This document shows, piece by piece, positions 17,575 through 26,442 of a stretch of 64,000 bases of DNA. The notes beneath the pieces are model-generated. The model had not been told where the DNA came from and searched no databases. It worked only from the letters and a program-made list of their open reading frames with translations. Origin of the DNA: Dyella solisilvae (lineage in GTDB: Bacteria > Pseudomonadota > Gammaproteobacteria > Xanthomonadales > Rhodanobacteraceae); the NCBI RefSeq assembly GCF_003351225.1, contig NZ_QQSY01000004.1:261051-325050 (forward strand), given 5' to 3'. Both the position numbers and the translations under genes were made by a program. Positions within the stretch are counted from its first letter, which is position 1. Every line of letters starts with the position of its first letter.

Positions 17575-19287
17575 ATGAAGAAGTTCACCTTGAAAGCCCC
17601 GGAGCTGACCGTCCGCAACCGCATGCGCCTGGTATTCGGCCTGCTTGGCCTGATGCTGATCGGCGGCGCGATCATCGGCCTGGGTTCGCTGCAACTGCAG
17701 AATGACGGCATGGGCAAGATCTACGACGAGGAGATCGTGCCCACGCAGATCGTCTCGCAGCTCACCGCACACCAGTTGATGTCCTTCATCCTCTTGGGTG
17801 AATCGGGTTCGCTGGTGGGCAAGCCTGACCAGGTCAAGGCCAAGCTGGCCGAATACAACAAGCTTCAGGCCGACATGGAGCCGCTCAAGAAGCAGCTGGC
17901 GGCGATCCCGATGAGCGCCGGGGTCAAGAAGTACTACGACGAGTGGCGTGCGACCGATGCCGACTACACCGATGCCAAGAGCTCGATGGTCGACGCACTC
18001 AACCAGGGCGATACGGGCGCCATGGAACTCCTGGAAATGCAAGTGCGACCGCTGCTGATACAGCGCCAGGAATCCCTGGGCAAGATGGTCGACGCCCAGC
18101 GTGCCGACGCCAAGGACATCTACGATGGCCAGGTGGCGCGCTACCACTTCGTGCGCGCGATCAGCATGGTGTCGCTGCTCGCAGGCCTGCTCATTGCCGG
18201 CGCGATGGCGATCCTGTTGATGCGTTCGATCCTGCGCACGCTCGGCGTGGCGGTGAAGGTCGCCAACGCGATCGCGACGGGCCACCTCGGCCATCACATC
18301 GATGCCCGCCGCAAGGACGAGCTCGGCGAACTGCTGGATGCGCTGCGCACCATGGACGCGCGCCTGGGCGCCATCGTGGGCGAAGTCCGCCACGGCGCAG
18401 GTTCGGTCAGCTCGGCCGCGCAGCAGATCGCCCGCGGCAACGATGACCTCAGTCAGCGCACTCAGGAACAGGCCTCCAGCCTGGAGGAAACCGCCTCGTC
18501 GATGGAGGAGATGACCTCCACCGTCAAGCAGAATGCGGAGAACGCCAGCCACGCCAATCAGCTCGCCAGCGCGACGCGTCGCCAGGCCGAGCACGGTGGC
18601 GAAGTGGCCGCGCAGGCCAGCGCGGCCATGCGCGAGATCAACGATTCCAGCCGCAAGATTTCCGACATCGTCAGCCTGATCGACGAGATCGCCTTCCAGA
18701 CCAACCTGCTGGCGCTCAATGCGGCTGTGGAAGCGGCGCGCGCTGGCGAGCAGGGCCGCGGCTTTGCAGTGGTGGCCACCGAGGTGCGCAACCTGGCGCA
18801 GCGCAGCGCCGGCGCCGCCAAGGAGATCAAGGGCCTGATCAACGACAGCGCCGAGAAGGTTCGCGTGGGTTCGTCGCTGGTGGACCAGTCGGGCAAGGCG
18901 CTGGCCGAGATCGTGGACAGCGTGAAGAAGGTCACCGACATCGTGGCCGAGATCGCCGCCGCCAGCCAGGAGCAGTCGGCCGGCATCGACCAGGTCAACC
19001 ACGCCGTGCTGCAGATGGACGAGATGACCCAGCAGAACGCCGCGCTGGTGGAAGAGGCCGCGGCCGCCGCCCGCGCCATGCACGAGCAGGCCGGTGAACT
19101 GGCTCGCCAGGTGAGCTTCTTCCAGATGGGCGAGGGCGCCGCCGAGGCGGCCAGCGAGAAGGCACGCAGCCAGTCGGTGATGGCCGAGGCGGAGGCAGTG
19201 TTCGCCGCAGTGCGCAACACCGCCGCCGCGCCGGCTCGTCCGTCGCGGGCGGAAGCCGCCGACGCGGGCGCCTGGAAGGAGTTCTGA
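17575..19287 (+). CDS. Methyl-accepting chemotaxis protein, four-helix-bundle sensor
   Basis: A 570-residue receptor. TM1 spans about 19-41. A helical periplasmic domain of the 4HB/Tar type covers about 42-190, TM2 about 192-214, then a HAMP segment (about 215-265). The signalling domain has its tip near 374-400 ([20 protein letters not shown]). The tail ends AWKEF, again an xWxxF adaptation-enzyme tether. The signalling half is close to that of the MCP at 15251, while the sensors are unrelated. Its terminal AAGGAG also serves as the ribosome-binding site for cheR, which starts three bases after the stop. Confidence 0.93.
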   Translation: MKKFTLKAPELTVRNRMRLVFGLLGLMLIGGAIIGLGSLQLQNDGMGKIYDEEIVPTQIVSQLTAHQLMSFILLGESGSLVGKPDQVKAKLAEYNKLQADMEPLKKQLAAIPMSAGVKKYYDEWRATDADYTDAKSSMVDALNQGDTGAMELLEMQVRPLLIQRQESLGKMVDAQRADAKDIYDGQVARYHFVRAISMVSLLAGLLIAGAMAILLMRSILRTLGVAVKVANAIATGHLGHHIDARRKDELGELLDALRTMDARLGAIVGEVRHGAGSVSSAAQQIARGNDDLSQRTQEQASSLEETASSMEEMTSTVKQNAENASHANQLASATRRQAEHGGEVAAQASAAMREINDSSRKISDIVSLIDEIAFQTNLLALNAAVEAARAGEQGRGFAVVATEVRNLAQRSAGAAKEIKGLINDSAEKVRVGSSLVDQSGKALAEIVDSVKKVTDIVAEIAAASQEQSAGIDQVNHAVLQMDEMTQQNAALVEEAAAAARAMHEQAGELARQVSFFQMGEGAAEAASEKARSQSVMAEAEAVFAAVRNTAAAPARPSRAEAADAGAWKEF

Positions 19288-19289
19288 GC

Positions 19290-20168
19290 GTGAACATGGC
19301 CGCCACGATGGACAACAACACCGCCGTGGCGGGCATGGGCGGCCCGTTGCTGGGCAACGCCGAGTTCGAATTCCTGCGCACCTTCGTGTACGAGCATTGC
19401 GGCATCTCGCTCGGCGAGCACAAGCGCCAGCTGGTGCAGGGTCGGCTGCTGCGGCGCCTGCGCGCGCTGCAGCTGCGAGACTTCGCTGCCTACTGCGATG
19501 TGCTGCGCCGTGACCCGCACGGCGAACTGGGCGAGCTGGCCAGTGCGATCAGCACCAACGTCACCGCGTTCTTCCGCGAGTCACACCATTTCGACCTGCT
19601 GACCAACGAACTGTTGCCGCGCTGGATCTCCGAGAAGAAGAGCGGCGGCCGACTGCGCCTGTGGTCAGCAGGCTGCGCCACGGGCGAGGAGCCCTACACG
19701 CTGGCCATGGTGCTCGCCGAGGCGCTGGAAAAGCACGGCGGCAACGTCGACGCGAAGATCCTCGCCACCGACTTGTCGCCGCAGGCGCTGGAGACCGCGC
19801 GCAAGGGCATCTATCCGATCGAGCGGCTGGAAGGCGTCAGCGCCGAACGTCGCCGTCGCTGGTTCCTTCGCGGCGAGGGTGAGTACGAGCAGTTCGCCTG
19901 CGTGCACCCGCGCCTGCGCGAGCTGGTCAGCATTCTGCCGCTGAACCTGCTGCACGAATGGCCGATGCAGGGACCGTTCGACGCGATCTTCTGCCGCAAC
20001 GTCGTCATCTATTTCGACAAACCCACCAAGCAGCGGCTGTTCCAGCGCTATGCGGGACTGCTGCCGGAAGGTGGTTACCTGTTCCTTGGTCATTCCGAGT
20101 CCATGTACGGGCTCAACGACAGCTTCGACCTGATAGGACGCACGGTCTACCGGAAAGGCAGTGCATGA
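19290..20168 (+). CDS. cheR: Chemotaxis protein methyltransferase CheR
   Basis: Methylates receptor glutamates using S-adenosylmethionine. The 292-residue protein has the N-terminal helical domain with RLRALQLRDFAAYCDVL and TNVTAFFRESHHF. The methyltransferase fold follows, with LWSAGCATGEEPYTLAMVL as the SAM-binding loop and FDAIFCRNVVIYFD. A GTG at 19290 is chosen because AAGGAG lies eight bases before it; an ATG two codons later is possible. The stop overlaps the cheD start (ATGA). The xWxxF tails on both upstream receptors suit a tethered CheR. Confidence 0.94.
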   Translation: MNMAATMDNNTAVAGMGGPLLGNAEFEFLRTFVYEHCGISLGEHKRQLVQGRLLRRLRALQLRDFAAYCDVLRRDPHGELGELASAISTNVTAFFRESHHFDLLTNELLPRWISEKKSGGRLRLWSAGCATGEEPYTLAMVLAEALEKHGGNVDAKILATDLSPQALETARKGIYPIERLEGVSAERRRRWFLRGEGEYEQFACVHPRLRELVSILPLNLLHEWPMQGPFDAIFCRNVVIYFDKPTKQRLFQRYAGLLPEGGYLFLGHSESMYGLNDSFDLIGRTVYRKGSA

Positions 20169-20824
20169 GCGTCCCTGCAGTCAATGTCCCTTCGGGCGCT
20201 GGCTATGACCCGGCCCGCGTGTTGCCAGGCTTCGAGCACTTGCGCCGTTTCTGGGACCCGGCCCAGGCCTGCGTCACGGTGAAGGTGCTTCCCGGCGAGT
20301 ACTACGTGAGCCAGCAGGACGAGATGATCTCCACGGTGCTGGGTTCGTGCGTGTCGGCCTGCATCTACGACCGTGTGCGCGGCATCGGTGGCATGAACCA
20401 CTTCATGCTGCCCGAGCCCCTGGGCGGGGAGCGCTGCGGCTGGGCCGACACCGTGGGGCGCGCGGCGCGATACGGCAACGACGCCATGGAGCAGCTGATC
20501 AACGCCATCCTCAAGGCGGGCGGGCAGCGCGCGAACCTGGAGGTCAAGGTGTTTGGCGGCGGCCGCGTGCTGGCCACCATGACCGACATCGGCCAGCGCA
20601 ACATCGAATTCGTGCGGCGGTATCTGACGGCAGAGCGGCTGGACGTGCGCGCCGAGGATCTTGGCGACGTCCACCCCCGGCACGTGCAGTTCTTCCCGTG
20701 CACCGGCAAGGCGCGCGTGCGCCTGCTGCGGGGCCGCACCGACGCGGTGGTGGCGGACGGCGAGCGCCAGTACCTCAAGCGTTTGGCAAACGATCCGATA
20801 AAGGGAGAGGTGGAACTGTTCTGA
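20165..20824 (+). CDS. cheD: Chemoreceptor glutamine deamidase CheD
   Basis: Deamidates receptor glutamines to methylatable glutamates. The 219-residue protein holds the catalytic Cys and His of the family in STVLGSCVSACIYD and GGMNHFMLPEP, and the Thr-containing segment VKVFGGGRVL. The ATG overlaps the cheR stop. The last six residues, GEVELF, nearly match the GEIELF end of the MCP-like protein two genes downstream. Confidence 0.94.
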   Translation: MSVPAVNVPSGAGYDPARVLPGFEHLRRFWDPAQACVTVKVLPGEYYVSQQDEMISTVLGSCVSACIYDRVRGIGGMNHFMLPEPLGGERCGWADTVGRAARYGNDAMEQLINAILKAGGQRANLEVKVFGGGRVLATMTDIGQRNIEFVRRYLTAERLDVRAEDLGDVHPRHVQFFPCTGKARVRLLRGRTDAVVADGERQYLKRLANDPIKGEVELF

Positions 20825-20934
20825 CGCGCCACGCGCGGCGGACAACCCACCCTGGCAAGCATCCGGCGCCGGCAAGGGCCAGCAAGTGCGGGCGGCGCGG
20901 CCGCCATGCACGACGAAGGCGAGACGATTAGGCG

Positions 20935-22032
20935 ATGGAAAGAGTACGTGTCCTGGTGGTCGATGATTCCGCGCTGGTGCGGAAACTGTTGTCGACCATG
21001 CTCTCGTGCGATCCGGGCATCGAAGTGGTGGGCACGGCGGCCGACCCGCTGATCGCCCGCGACAAGATCAAGCAGCTCAACCCCGACGTGCTCACGCTGG
21101 ACGTGGAGATGCCCCGGATGGACGGCATCACCTTCCTCGAGAACCTGATGCGGCTGCGGCCGATGCCGGTGGTGATGGTGTCCTCGCTGACCCAGGAGGG
21201 CGCCGAGGTCACGTTGCGCGCGCTGGAGCTGGGCGCGGTGGACTTCTTCACCAAGCCCGGCAACGACCTGGCCAGCACCTTTGCCGAGGGGGCGCAGGAG
21301 ATCTGCGCCAAGGTCAAGCTGGCCGCGCTGGCCAGGCCTCGCCCGCGCACCGCGGTGCGCAAGCTCGATGTGCCGCCGCGCCTGTCCGCCGACGCGGTGT
21401 TGCCGCGCGCGCAGACCGCTGGCACCCGCGGCGGCAGCCCCATCATCGCCATTGGCGCGTCCACTGGCGGCACCGAGGCGATCCGCGTCGTGCTGGAAGC
21501 GATGCCGCCTGACGCGCCGCCGATCGTGATCACCCAGCACATCCCCGCCGCCTTCAGCGGCCCGTTCGCGGCGCGTATGGACGGCTGCTCGGCGATGCGC
21601 GTATGCGAGGCGCGCGATGGCCAGCCGATCCAGCCGGGGCACGCCTATATCGCGCCCGGCAGCCAGCACCTGCTGGTGATGTGGGACGGCGCCAGGTACG
21701 TGTGTCGCCTGCACAACGGGCCGCCGGTGAACCGCCACAAGCCCAGCGTGGACGTGCTGTTCCGCTCGATGGCCGCCAGCGTCGGTCGCGCCGGCATCGC
21801 CGCGCTGCTGACCGGGATGGGCGACGACGGCGCGCGCGGTTTGCTGGAGCTGCAGCAGACGGGCGCCCGCACGCTGGTGCAGGACGAGGAGTCCTCGGTG
21901 GTTTGGGGCATGCCGGGCGCCGCGTGGAAGCTGGGCGCGGCCAACGAGAAGCTTCCGCTCGACCAGATTGCTGCACGCCTGCTGTCGCTGGCCCATCAAC
22001 CCCTTCCCCGTGCCGCTGCGGCGGCCCACTGA
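20935..22032 (+). CDS. cheB: Protein-glutamate methylesterase/deamidase CheB
   Basis: Removes receptor methyl groups when phosphorylated by CheA. The receiver domain has DD at 10-11, phospho-acceptor Asp56 in [12 protein letters not shown] and Lys in FFTKPG. After a linker of about 35 residues, the esterase domain has catalytic Ser176 (GASTGG), His202 (TQHIP) and Asp298 (GMGDDG). The length of 365 is typical. A 110-base gap separates it from cheD; no sigma-28 site is visible there. Confidence 0.95.
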   Translation: MERVRVLVVDDSALVRKLLSTMLSCDPGIEVVGTAADPLIARDKIKQLNPDVLTLDVEMPRMDGITFLENLMRLRPMPVVMVSSLTQEGAEVTLRALELGAVDFFTKPGNDLASTFAEGAQEICAKVKLAALARPRPRTAVRKLDVPPRLSADAVLPRAQTAGTRGGSPIIAIGASTGGTEAIRVVLEAMPPDAPPIVITQHIPAAFSGPFAARMDGCSAMRVCEARDGQPIQPGHAYIAPGSQHLLVMWDGARYVCRLHNGPPVNRHKPSVDVLFRSMAASVGRAGIAALLTGMGDDGARGLLELQQTGARTLVQDEESSVVWGMPGAAWKLGAANEKLPLDQIAARLLSLAHQPLPRAAAAAH

Positions 22033-22047
22033 TCGTCGGATATCTCC

Positions 22048-23232
22048 ATGGATGCGATTTTCTCCCTCCTGCGCGTGCGCCCGGTCGTCGGCCTGGCCGC
22101 CAGCGCCGCGGCGCTGCTGCTGGCGCTGGTGTGGCATTCGGCCTGGCTGGCGCCGGTGCTGATCGTGTTGCTCACCGCGGCGTGGATTGTCGAGCTGCGG
22201 CGTGCTCCGCCGGTCGAGGAGCCCGTGCTGGAGGCCTCGCTGGCGCACCATGCGCCGGTGCGCGAGGCGCTGGAGGAAGTGCGCAGCTCGCTGGTCGATG
22301 AGTTGGGCCACGCCACGCGCGAACTGCACCAGGCACTGGACCTGCTGCGCGACGCCGTGTCCGAACTGGGCGGTGGGTTCGATGGGTTGTCGCGCAAGAC
22401 CGGCATGCAGCAGTCGCTGCTGCGCCAGATCATCGACGCCCAGAACGAGGGCGTATCCGTGCAGGCTTTCGCCGCGCGCACCGGCGACCTGCTGGAACAT
22501 TTCGTCGACATGGTGGTGCAGATGTCGCGCGAGAGCCTGCGCATCGTCTACCGCATCGACGGCATGGCCAAGGAAATGGACGCGGTGTTTGGCCTGCTGA
22601 AGAACGTCAACACCATCGCCGAGGAGACCAACCTGCTGGCCCTCAACGCGGCGATCGAGGCGGCGCGTGCGGGCGAGTCCGGCCGCGGCTTCGCGGTGGT
22701 GGCCGGCGAGATTCGCAACCTGGCCAGCCACTCCAACCAGTTCAACGAGCAGATCGGTTCCCACGTCGAGCGCGCCCGCACCGCGATGGAGCAGCTGCGC
22801 GGCCTGGTCGGCACGATGGCCTCGCAGGATCTCAACGTCGCGCTTTCGGCCAAGGGCGGCATCGACGCCATGATGGCCCATGTCACCGAGAGCGACGCGC
22901 GCACCAGCAAGGTCGCCGACCAGGCGGTGGAGATCAACCGCGGCCTCGGTACCGACGTCGCCACCACCGTGCGCTCGCTGCAGTTCGAGGACATCCTCAG
23001 CCAGCTGATCAACCAGACCCGCCAACGCCTGGTGGAGCTGCAGGAGATCACCACCGAATGCACGCGCGACATCGAGGAGCTGGCCTGCAACCCGATCGAT
23101 GCGGAACTGCTGGCGCAGCGCGCCGAGCGCGTGCGCAACCGCCTGGCCATCCAGCGCGAGAAGGCGCGGCTGCGCTCGCGCGGACCTGCGCTGCAGAACT
23201 CGATGGATGCCGGCGAGATCGAACTGTTCTGA
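22048..23232 (+). CDS. Sensorless MCP-like signalling protein
   Basis: A 394-residue protein with two closely spaced hydrophobic helices at the N terminus (about 12-50), no periplasmic domain and no recognisable HAMP. It then has a long coiled-coil cytoplasmic part containing a receptor tip ([20 protein letters not shown], about 191-210, then [15 protein letters not shown]). The region after the tip (about 270-330) is unlike classical receptors and includes [20 protein letters not shown]. The tail ends GEIELF. It probably joins the array as an unconventional input or adaptor. It starts 15 bases after cheB, so it is co-transcribed. Confidence 0.82.
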   Translation: MDAIFSLLRVRPVVGLAASAAALLLALVWHSAWLAPVLIVLLTAAWIVELRRAPPVEEPVLEASLAHHAPVREALEEVRSSLVDELGHATRELHQALDLLRDAVSELGGGFDGLSRKTGMQQSLLRQIIDAQNEGVSVQAFAARTGDLLEHFVDMVVQMSRESLRIVYRIDGMAKEMDAVFGLLKNVNTIAEETNLLALNAAIEAARAGESGRGFAVVAGEIRNLASHSNQFNEQIGSHVERARTAMEQLRGLVGTMASQDLNVALSAKGGIDAMMAHVTESDARTSKVADQAVEINRGLGTDVATTVRSLQFEDILSQLINQTRQRLVELQEITTECTRDIEELACNPIDAELLAQRAERVRNRLAIQREKARLRSRGPALQNSMDAGEIELF

Positions 23233-23240
23233 TCTTGAAG

Positions 23241-23357
23241 GCCGGGAAAGTGCTCCTGCACGTTCCCGGCTCGCTCAAGTCCGGTGCATGCCCGGACTTG
23301 GCTCCGCCTAATCAGACACAGAGTGTTTGATTAGCGAGCGATCCATCCATGGATCGC
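23241..23357 (+). other. Array of four hairpins upstream of a STAS gene
   Basis: Four successive inverted repeats are packed into 117 bases. First, GCCGGGAA/TTCCCGGC with an inner GTGC/GCAC at 23241-23270. Second, CAAGTCCGG/CCGGACTTG at 23276-23300. Third, CTAATCAGACAC/GTGTTTGATTAG with one G-U pair at 23308-23334. Fourth, GCGATCCA/TGGATCGC at 23338-23357. The array ends 24 bases before the STAS start. None has a T tract. It could be an mRNA processing or regulatory leader. Confidence 0.6.
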
Positions 23358-23381
23358 CGTTCTTACACAGGAAACGCCTCC

Positions 23382-23684
23382 ATGAGCCTGACCGTCCACC
23401 ACGATTCCGAGCAAGACTGCCTGACCCTGCAGTTGGGTGAGCGCTTCGACTTCAGCGTACATCGCGACTTCCACGACGCCTGCCTTGGTGGCCGCGCGGC
23501 GCGCAGCTATGTGATCGACCTGGGCGCCGTCTCCAGCATGGACAGCTCCGCGCTGGGCATGCTGATGCTGCTGCGCGAACACGCCGGCGCCGGTCGCGCC
23601 GAGATCCGCATCGTCAACGCCGACAGCGGCCTGCGCGGCACCTTGCGCGTGGCTGGCTTCGACAAACTGTTCGTCCTGCACTAG
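23382..23684 (+). CDS. STAS-domain protein (second)
   Basis: A 100-residue anti-sigma-antagonist-type STAS domain. It has LTLQLGERFDFSVHRDFHDA, then YVIDLGAVSSMDSSALGMLM with the conserved Ser in DSSALGML, and LRVAGFDKLFVL at the end. The ATG at 23382 has AGGAAA upstream; an earlier in-frame ATG at 23349 lies inside the hairpin array and is less likely. It closes the chemotaxis block. It is a different branch from the STAS protein at 12110. Confidence 0.85.
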   Translation: MSLTVHHDSEQDCLTLQLGERFDFSVHRDFHDACLGGRAARSYVIDLGAVSSMDSSALGMLMLLREHAGAGRAEIRIVNADSGLRGTLRVAGFDKLFVLH

Positions 23685-24109
23685 ACGCCGCGTCCTCCAA
23701 CGGGGCGCATCCAGCACGCGACCCCATGCCGGGCATTCGCCCAGCGTGGCCGGAGGAATTCCCGATAGCCTTCCAAACGCGGGTCGCTCTGCCTTCAGCC
23801 CGATTGACGCCACCCATGGCCGGGGGTAGGTTCCGCCCGGCCCGGTCCGAGATCGGGCGTGTCGCGTGTCTGCTGCAAACGCACGTGTCGTCGCCATCCG
23901 CCCCCGACCTGCGTTGGCGCATGTCTCATGCGCCAGGGCCGCTGTCTGCCGTTAGCCGGCATGCAGCGGCGTTCCTGATCCATGCGGGGGCATGGCGCGG
24001 ACTCTCATGGGCCCGCCGGGCATGGGACGCCCTTCCAGCCGGCTCCCGTGCGACCACTTTGCGCAGGGGAGCCATTGACGACCTTCATCCCGTTGCAGGA
24101 GGACGTGTC
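23685..24109. other. Intergenic region between STAS and cupin genes
   Basis: 425 bases without a convincing gene. The only clear structure is a perfect hairpin TGGCGCATG-TCT-CATGCGCCA (23915-23935), possibly a terminator for the chemotaxis operon although no T tract follows. The frame of the cupin gene is open back to about 23726, but the predicted extension looks like random GC-rich coding. Confidence 0.45.
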
Positions 24110-24487
24110 ATGGCGAACTCGGTCAAAGGCGGTCTGGTGTTTGCGCTGGTTGCAGTGGCCCTGGCGTGCGCGGCTGGCGTGCGGGCGCAGGACATGGCCA
24201 AGGTGGCTCCCAAGAACACCAAGGTGCTCGTCGACAACGAGCAGGTCCGCGTGCTCGAGGTATGGCTCAAGCCCGGTGAATCGCTGCCCATGCATTCGCA
24301 CCCTGGGAACGTGGTGTATTTCGTCACCGCGGGCAAGACCAAGACCACCACAGGTGACGGCAAGGTCACCGAAACCGAACACAAGGCGGGGGATGCCATC
24401 TGGAGTGATGCCATCACGCACAGCAACGAGAACATCGGCACGGCGCCGACCAAGGCCCTCGTCGTCGAGGTCAAGAACGCCAAATAA
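24110..24487 (+). CDS. Exported cupin-domain protein
   Basis: A 125-residue protein with a signal peptide (about 1-27, ending GVRAQ) and one cupin barrel. LKPGESLPMHSHPGNVVYFV provides the two metal-binding His of motif 1, and WSDAITHSNENIG carries the later His. AGGAGG lies before the ATG. Small periplasmic cupins bind metals or small ligands; no enzymatic role can be assigned. It is monocistronic and convergent with the GGDEF gene. Confidence 0.82.
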   Translation: MANSVKGGLVFALVAVALACAAGVRAQDMAKVAPKNTKVLVDNEQVRVLEVWLKPGESLPMHSHPGNVVYFVTAGKTKTTTGDGKVTETEHKAGDAIWSDAITHSNENIGTAPTKALVVEVKNAK

Positions 24488-24565
24488 GCGTTGCCCTCGG
24501 GTGGTAATCCGGGCAATGGCAGGCAGGCATGGATTGCCTGCCTGCTTTTGGCTGCGCGTGCGACG

Positions 24566-25762
24566 TCAGCAACGCGAGTCGCCGGCAGTCGCATGGCGCA
24601 GGCTGAGTTCCTCGGCCAGGCTCACGCCGTTGCGACCATCGAACTTGGTCCGGTACATCGCCTCGTCGGCCCGGCGCACCAGCTGTTCGAAGCGCAGGCC
24701 GGGCTGGGCGGTGGACACGCCGATGCTGGCGGTGACGGGAATGCTCTGCTGGTCGATTCGCGCATGCGAATGCGCCAGCGTGTGCCGCAGCCGTTCGGCG
24801 ATCTCCAGTCCCTGCGCCAGGTCGGCGCCGGGCAGGCCAAGCACGAATTCTTCGCCGCCGTAGCGTCCGGCGAAATGGTCCGGCCAGCGTGTGACTTCGC
24901 GGAGGATGGCCGTCACGTGCTGCAGCACGGCGTCACCGGCGTCGTGGCCCCAGCGGTCGTTGATGCGCTTGAAGTGGTCCAGGTCGAACACCAGCAGGGC
25001 GAACGGCAGCCCGCGTTGCTGGCAGCGCGCGAGGCTGGCGCGTCCCTCGGCGACGATGGCGCTGCGGTTGAGCAGGCCGGTGAGGCCGTCGGTGCGCGCG
25101 GCGTGGCGCAGGTCGACCATCAGGCGCTCGGTGATCAGCTGCAGCAGGGCGAAGTAGGACGCCAGCCCGGCCAGGATGCCGATGACGTAGGTCGCCGCCA
25201 CCGGCGTGCCGGCCAGCATGATGTTCTGGCCGCTGCCGGGGTCGACCGGGATGAACGCGCGCGCGAGGTAGAACAGGCCATTGCAGAGCATCACGATGCC
25301 GGCAATGCGGCAGCTGGTGCGGATGTCCGGCCCGCCGTGGCGCAGCAGCAGGTAGGCGTAGGTGAGATAGAACGCCATCGCCTGCAGGCTGCCCATCAGC
25401 AGCCGTATCGCCAGGTTCGGCGTGACATAGACGTACCAGGCAAAGGCCGCCGCGTAGGCCAGCACAAATGTGCTCGGCCAGCGCCAGCGCAGGGGCAGCT
25501 CGAGATGCGCGGCGACACCCTTGAGCGTCAGCATGTTGGCGACCACCAGCAGGCTGTTGCCGAGGACGATCGAGAGCCCGTCGGGAATGCGATTGCGCAG
25601 CCCGATCAGGATGATGGCCACGGTGCTGATCCAGATGCTGGTCACCCATATGCGCAGCACCCGTTGGGTGTGCAGGACCGTCATCAGCGAGGTGAATCCG
25701 ATCGATGCGCTGATCCCCATCAGCAGGCTGACCAGGGTCAGGGTCGGAATATCCAGATGCAT
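24566..25762 (-). CDS. Membrane-bound diguanylate cyclase (GGDEF)
   Basis: Makes c-di-GMP, which usually promotes sessile life against flagellar motility. The 398-residue protein has six or seven hydrophobic helices (about 5-215) forming a membrane sensor, then a GGDEF domain (about 235-395). That domain has DGLTGLLNRSA, VFDLDHFKRINDRWGHDAGD, the active-site GGEEF and RADEAMYRTK. All catalytic residues are present, so it should be active. An RWPD lies before GGEEF but six rather than five residues away, so a standard inhibitory site is doubtful. The start is an ATG at 25762 just before the first helix. It has no operon partners. Confidence 0.9.
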   Translation of the reverse strand: MHLDIPTLTLVSLLMGISASIGFTSLMTVLHTQRVLRIWVTSIWISTVAIILIGLRNRIPDGLSIVLGNSLLVVANMLTLKGVAAHLELPLRWRWPSTFVLAYAAAFAWYVYVTPNLAIRLLMGSLQAMAFYLTYAYLLLRHGGPDIRTSCRIAGIVMLCNGLFYLARAFIPVDPGSGQNIMLAGTPVAATYVIGILAGLASYFALLQLITERLMVDLRHAARTDGLTGLLNRSAIVAEGRASLARCQQRGLPFALLVFDLDHFKRINDRWGHDAGDAVLQHVTAILREVTRWPDHFAGRYGGEEFVLGLPGADLAQGLEIAERLRHTLAHSHARIDQQSIPVTASIGVSTAQPGLRFEQLVRRADEAMYRTKFDGRNGVSLAEELSLRHATAGDSRC

Positions 25763-25925
25763 GGCGCTCCCTTGGGCCGGGCGGTCCCCTGGCCGTCGGG
25801 GACGTTCCTGGCCTTGGCCGTGGCTGGTGGCTCGACGTCTCGTCCGTCGATCCCCAAGCATATCGGATGAACTTCCGAAAACTTGAACCAGGTCACATTT
25901 GGGCGGATCGCAAGCCGGGCAATCC

Positions 25926-25957
25926 GAACAAAAAGAAGGCCCCTTGGAGGGGCCTCA
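25926..25957 (-). terminator. Rho-independent terminator
   Basis: An 8-bp stem AGGCCCCT/AGGGGCCT with loop TGG (25937-25955). On the reverse strand it is followed by a T-rich run (TTCTTTTTGT). It lies 30 bases after the stop of the small secreted protein gene at 25985. Confidence 0.85.
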
Positions 25958-25984
25958 AGCAAAACAAGGGTATGAAAAGGGGAT

Positions 25985-26344
25985 TTACCAGGTGCGCACG
26001 TCGGCCACGCCGACGGTGTAGGACTGCATGTCCGGGTCGAAGCGGAACAGGCGGCCCAGGTCGAAATCGACCGACTGCCCCGGCGCGATGTTGGTGGTGC
26101 CGGCCGGCCAGCCCTTCTTGGATTGCAGGACCTTGCCGGAAACGTCCTTGGCGTCGATGCTGATCTGGGCGGCGGCGGCCTGTGCGCAGTGGTTCACCAA
26201 CTGGCCGCTGAGGCTCAGGTGGGCGCCCATGCCGCTGCCCACGACCTTCATCTTGAAGTCCTGCACGACGAAGTCGGTGGACGCGCAGGCGTGGGCGGCG
26301 AGCGGGGCGAACAGGAGCAGGGCGGAAGCAAGCAGGGTCTTCAT
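25985..26344 (-). CDS. Small secreted protein, immunoglobulin-like (FxLYD type?)
   Basis: A 119-residue protein with a signal peptide MKTLLASALLLFAPLAAHA and a mature domain of about 100 residues. The segments HLSLSGQLVNHCAQAAAAQI and WPAGTTNIAPGQSVDFDL suggest a beta-sandwich of the FxLYD kind, with two mature Cys that could form a disulphide. The role is unknown. The start is the ATG directly before the signal peptide. Its own terminator follows, so it is probably monocistronic. Confidence 0.7.
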   Translation of the reverse strand: MKTLLASALLLFAPLAAHACASTDFVVQDFKMKVVGSGMGAHLSLSGQLVNHCAQAAAAQISIDAKDVSGKVLQSKKGWPAGTTNIAPGQSVDFDLGRLFRFDPDMQSYTVGVADVRTW

Positions 26345-26397
26345 GAGCGATGTCCGTCGAGGTAGGTCAAGTCGAAAAGAGGAACGACAAGACAAAC

Positions 26398-26416
26398 ATC
26401 GGCGGAACCGCCCGAT
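26398..26416 (-). terminator. Possible weak terminator after the Nudix gene
   Basis: Imperfect hairpin ATCGGCGG/CCGCC(C)GAT with a one-base bulge. On the reverse strand it is followed by TGTTTGTCTTG. It lies 27 bases past the Nudix stop codon. The T content is only moderate. Confidence 0.35.
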
Positions 26417-26442
26417 TCTTTAGCGTGGGTCTGGGCTTGCGT

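Noticed and set aside
20365-23025. Very long reverse-strand open frame (about 886 codons) opposite cheD, cheB and the MCP-like gene
   Set aside because: It is a by-product of high GC and strong codon bias in the forward genes, has no recognisable domains, and the forward strand encodes clear proteins throughout.
23726-24109. N-terminal extension of the cupin frame
   Set aside because: The cupin start at 24110 has AGGAGG and a clean signal peptide; the extension has no structure or similarity.
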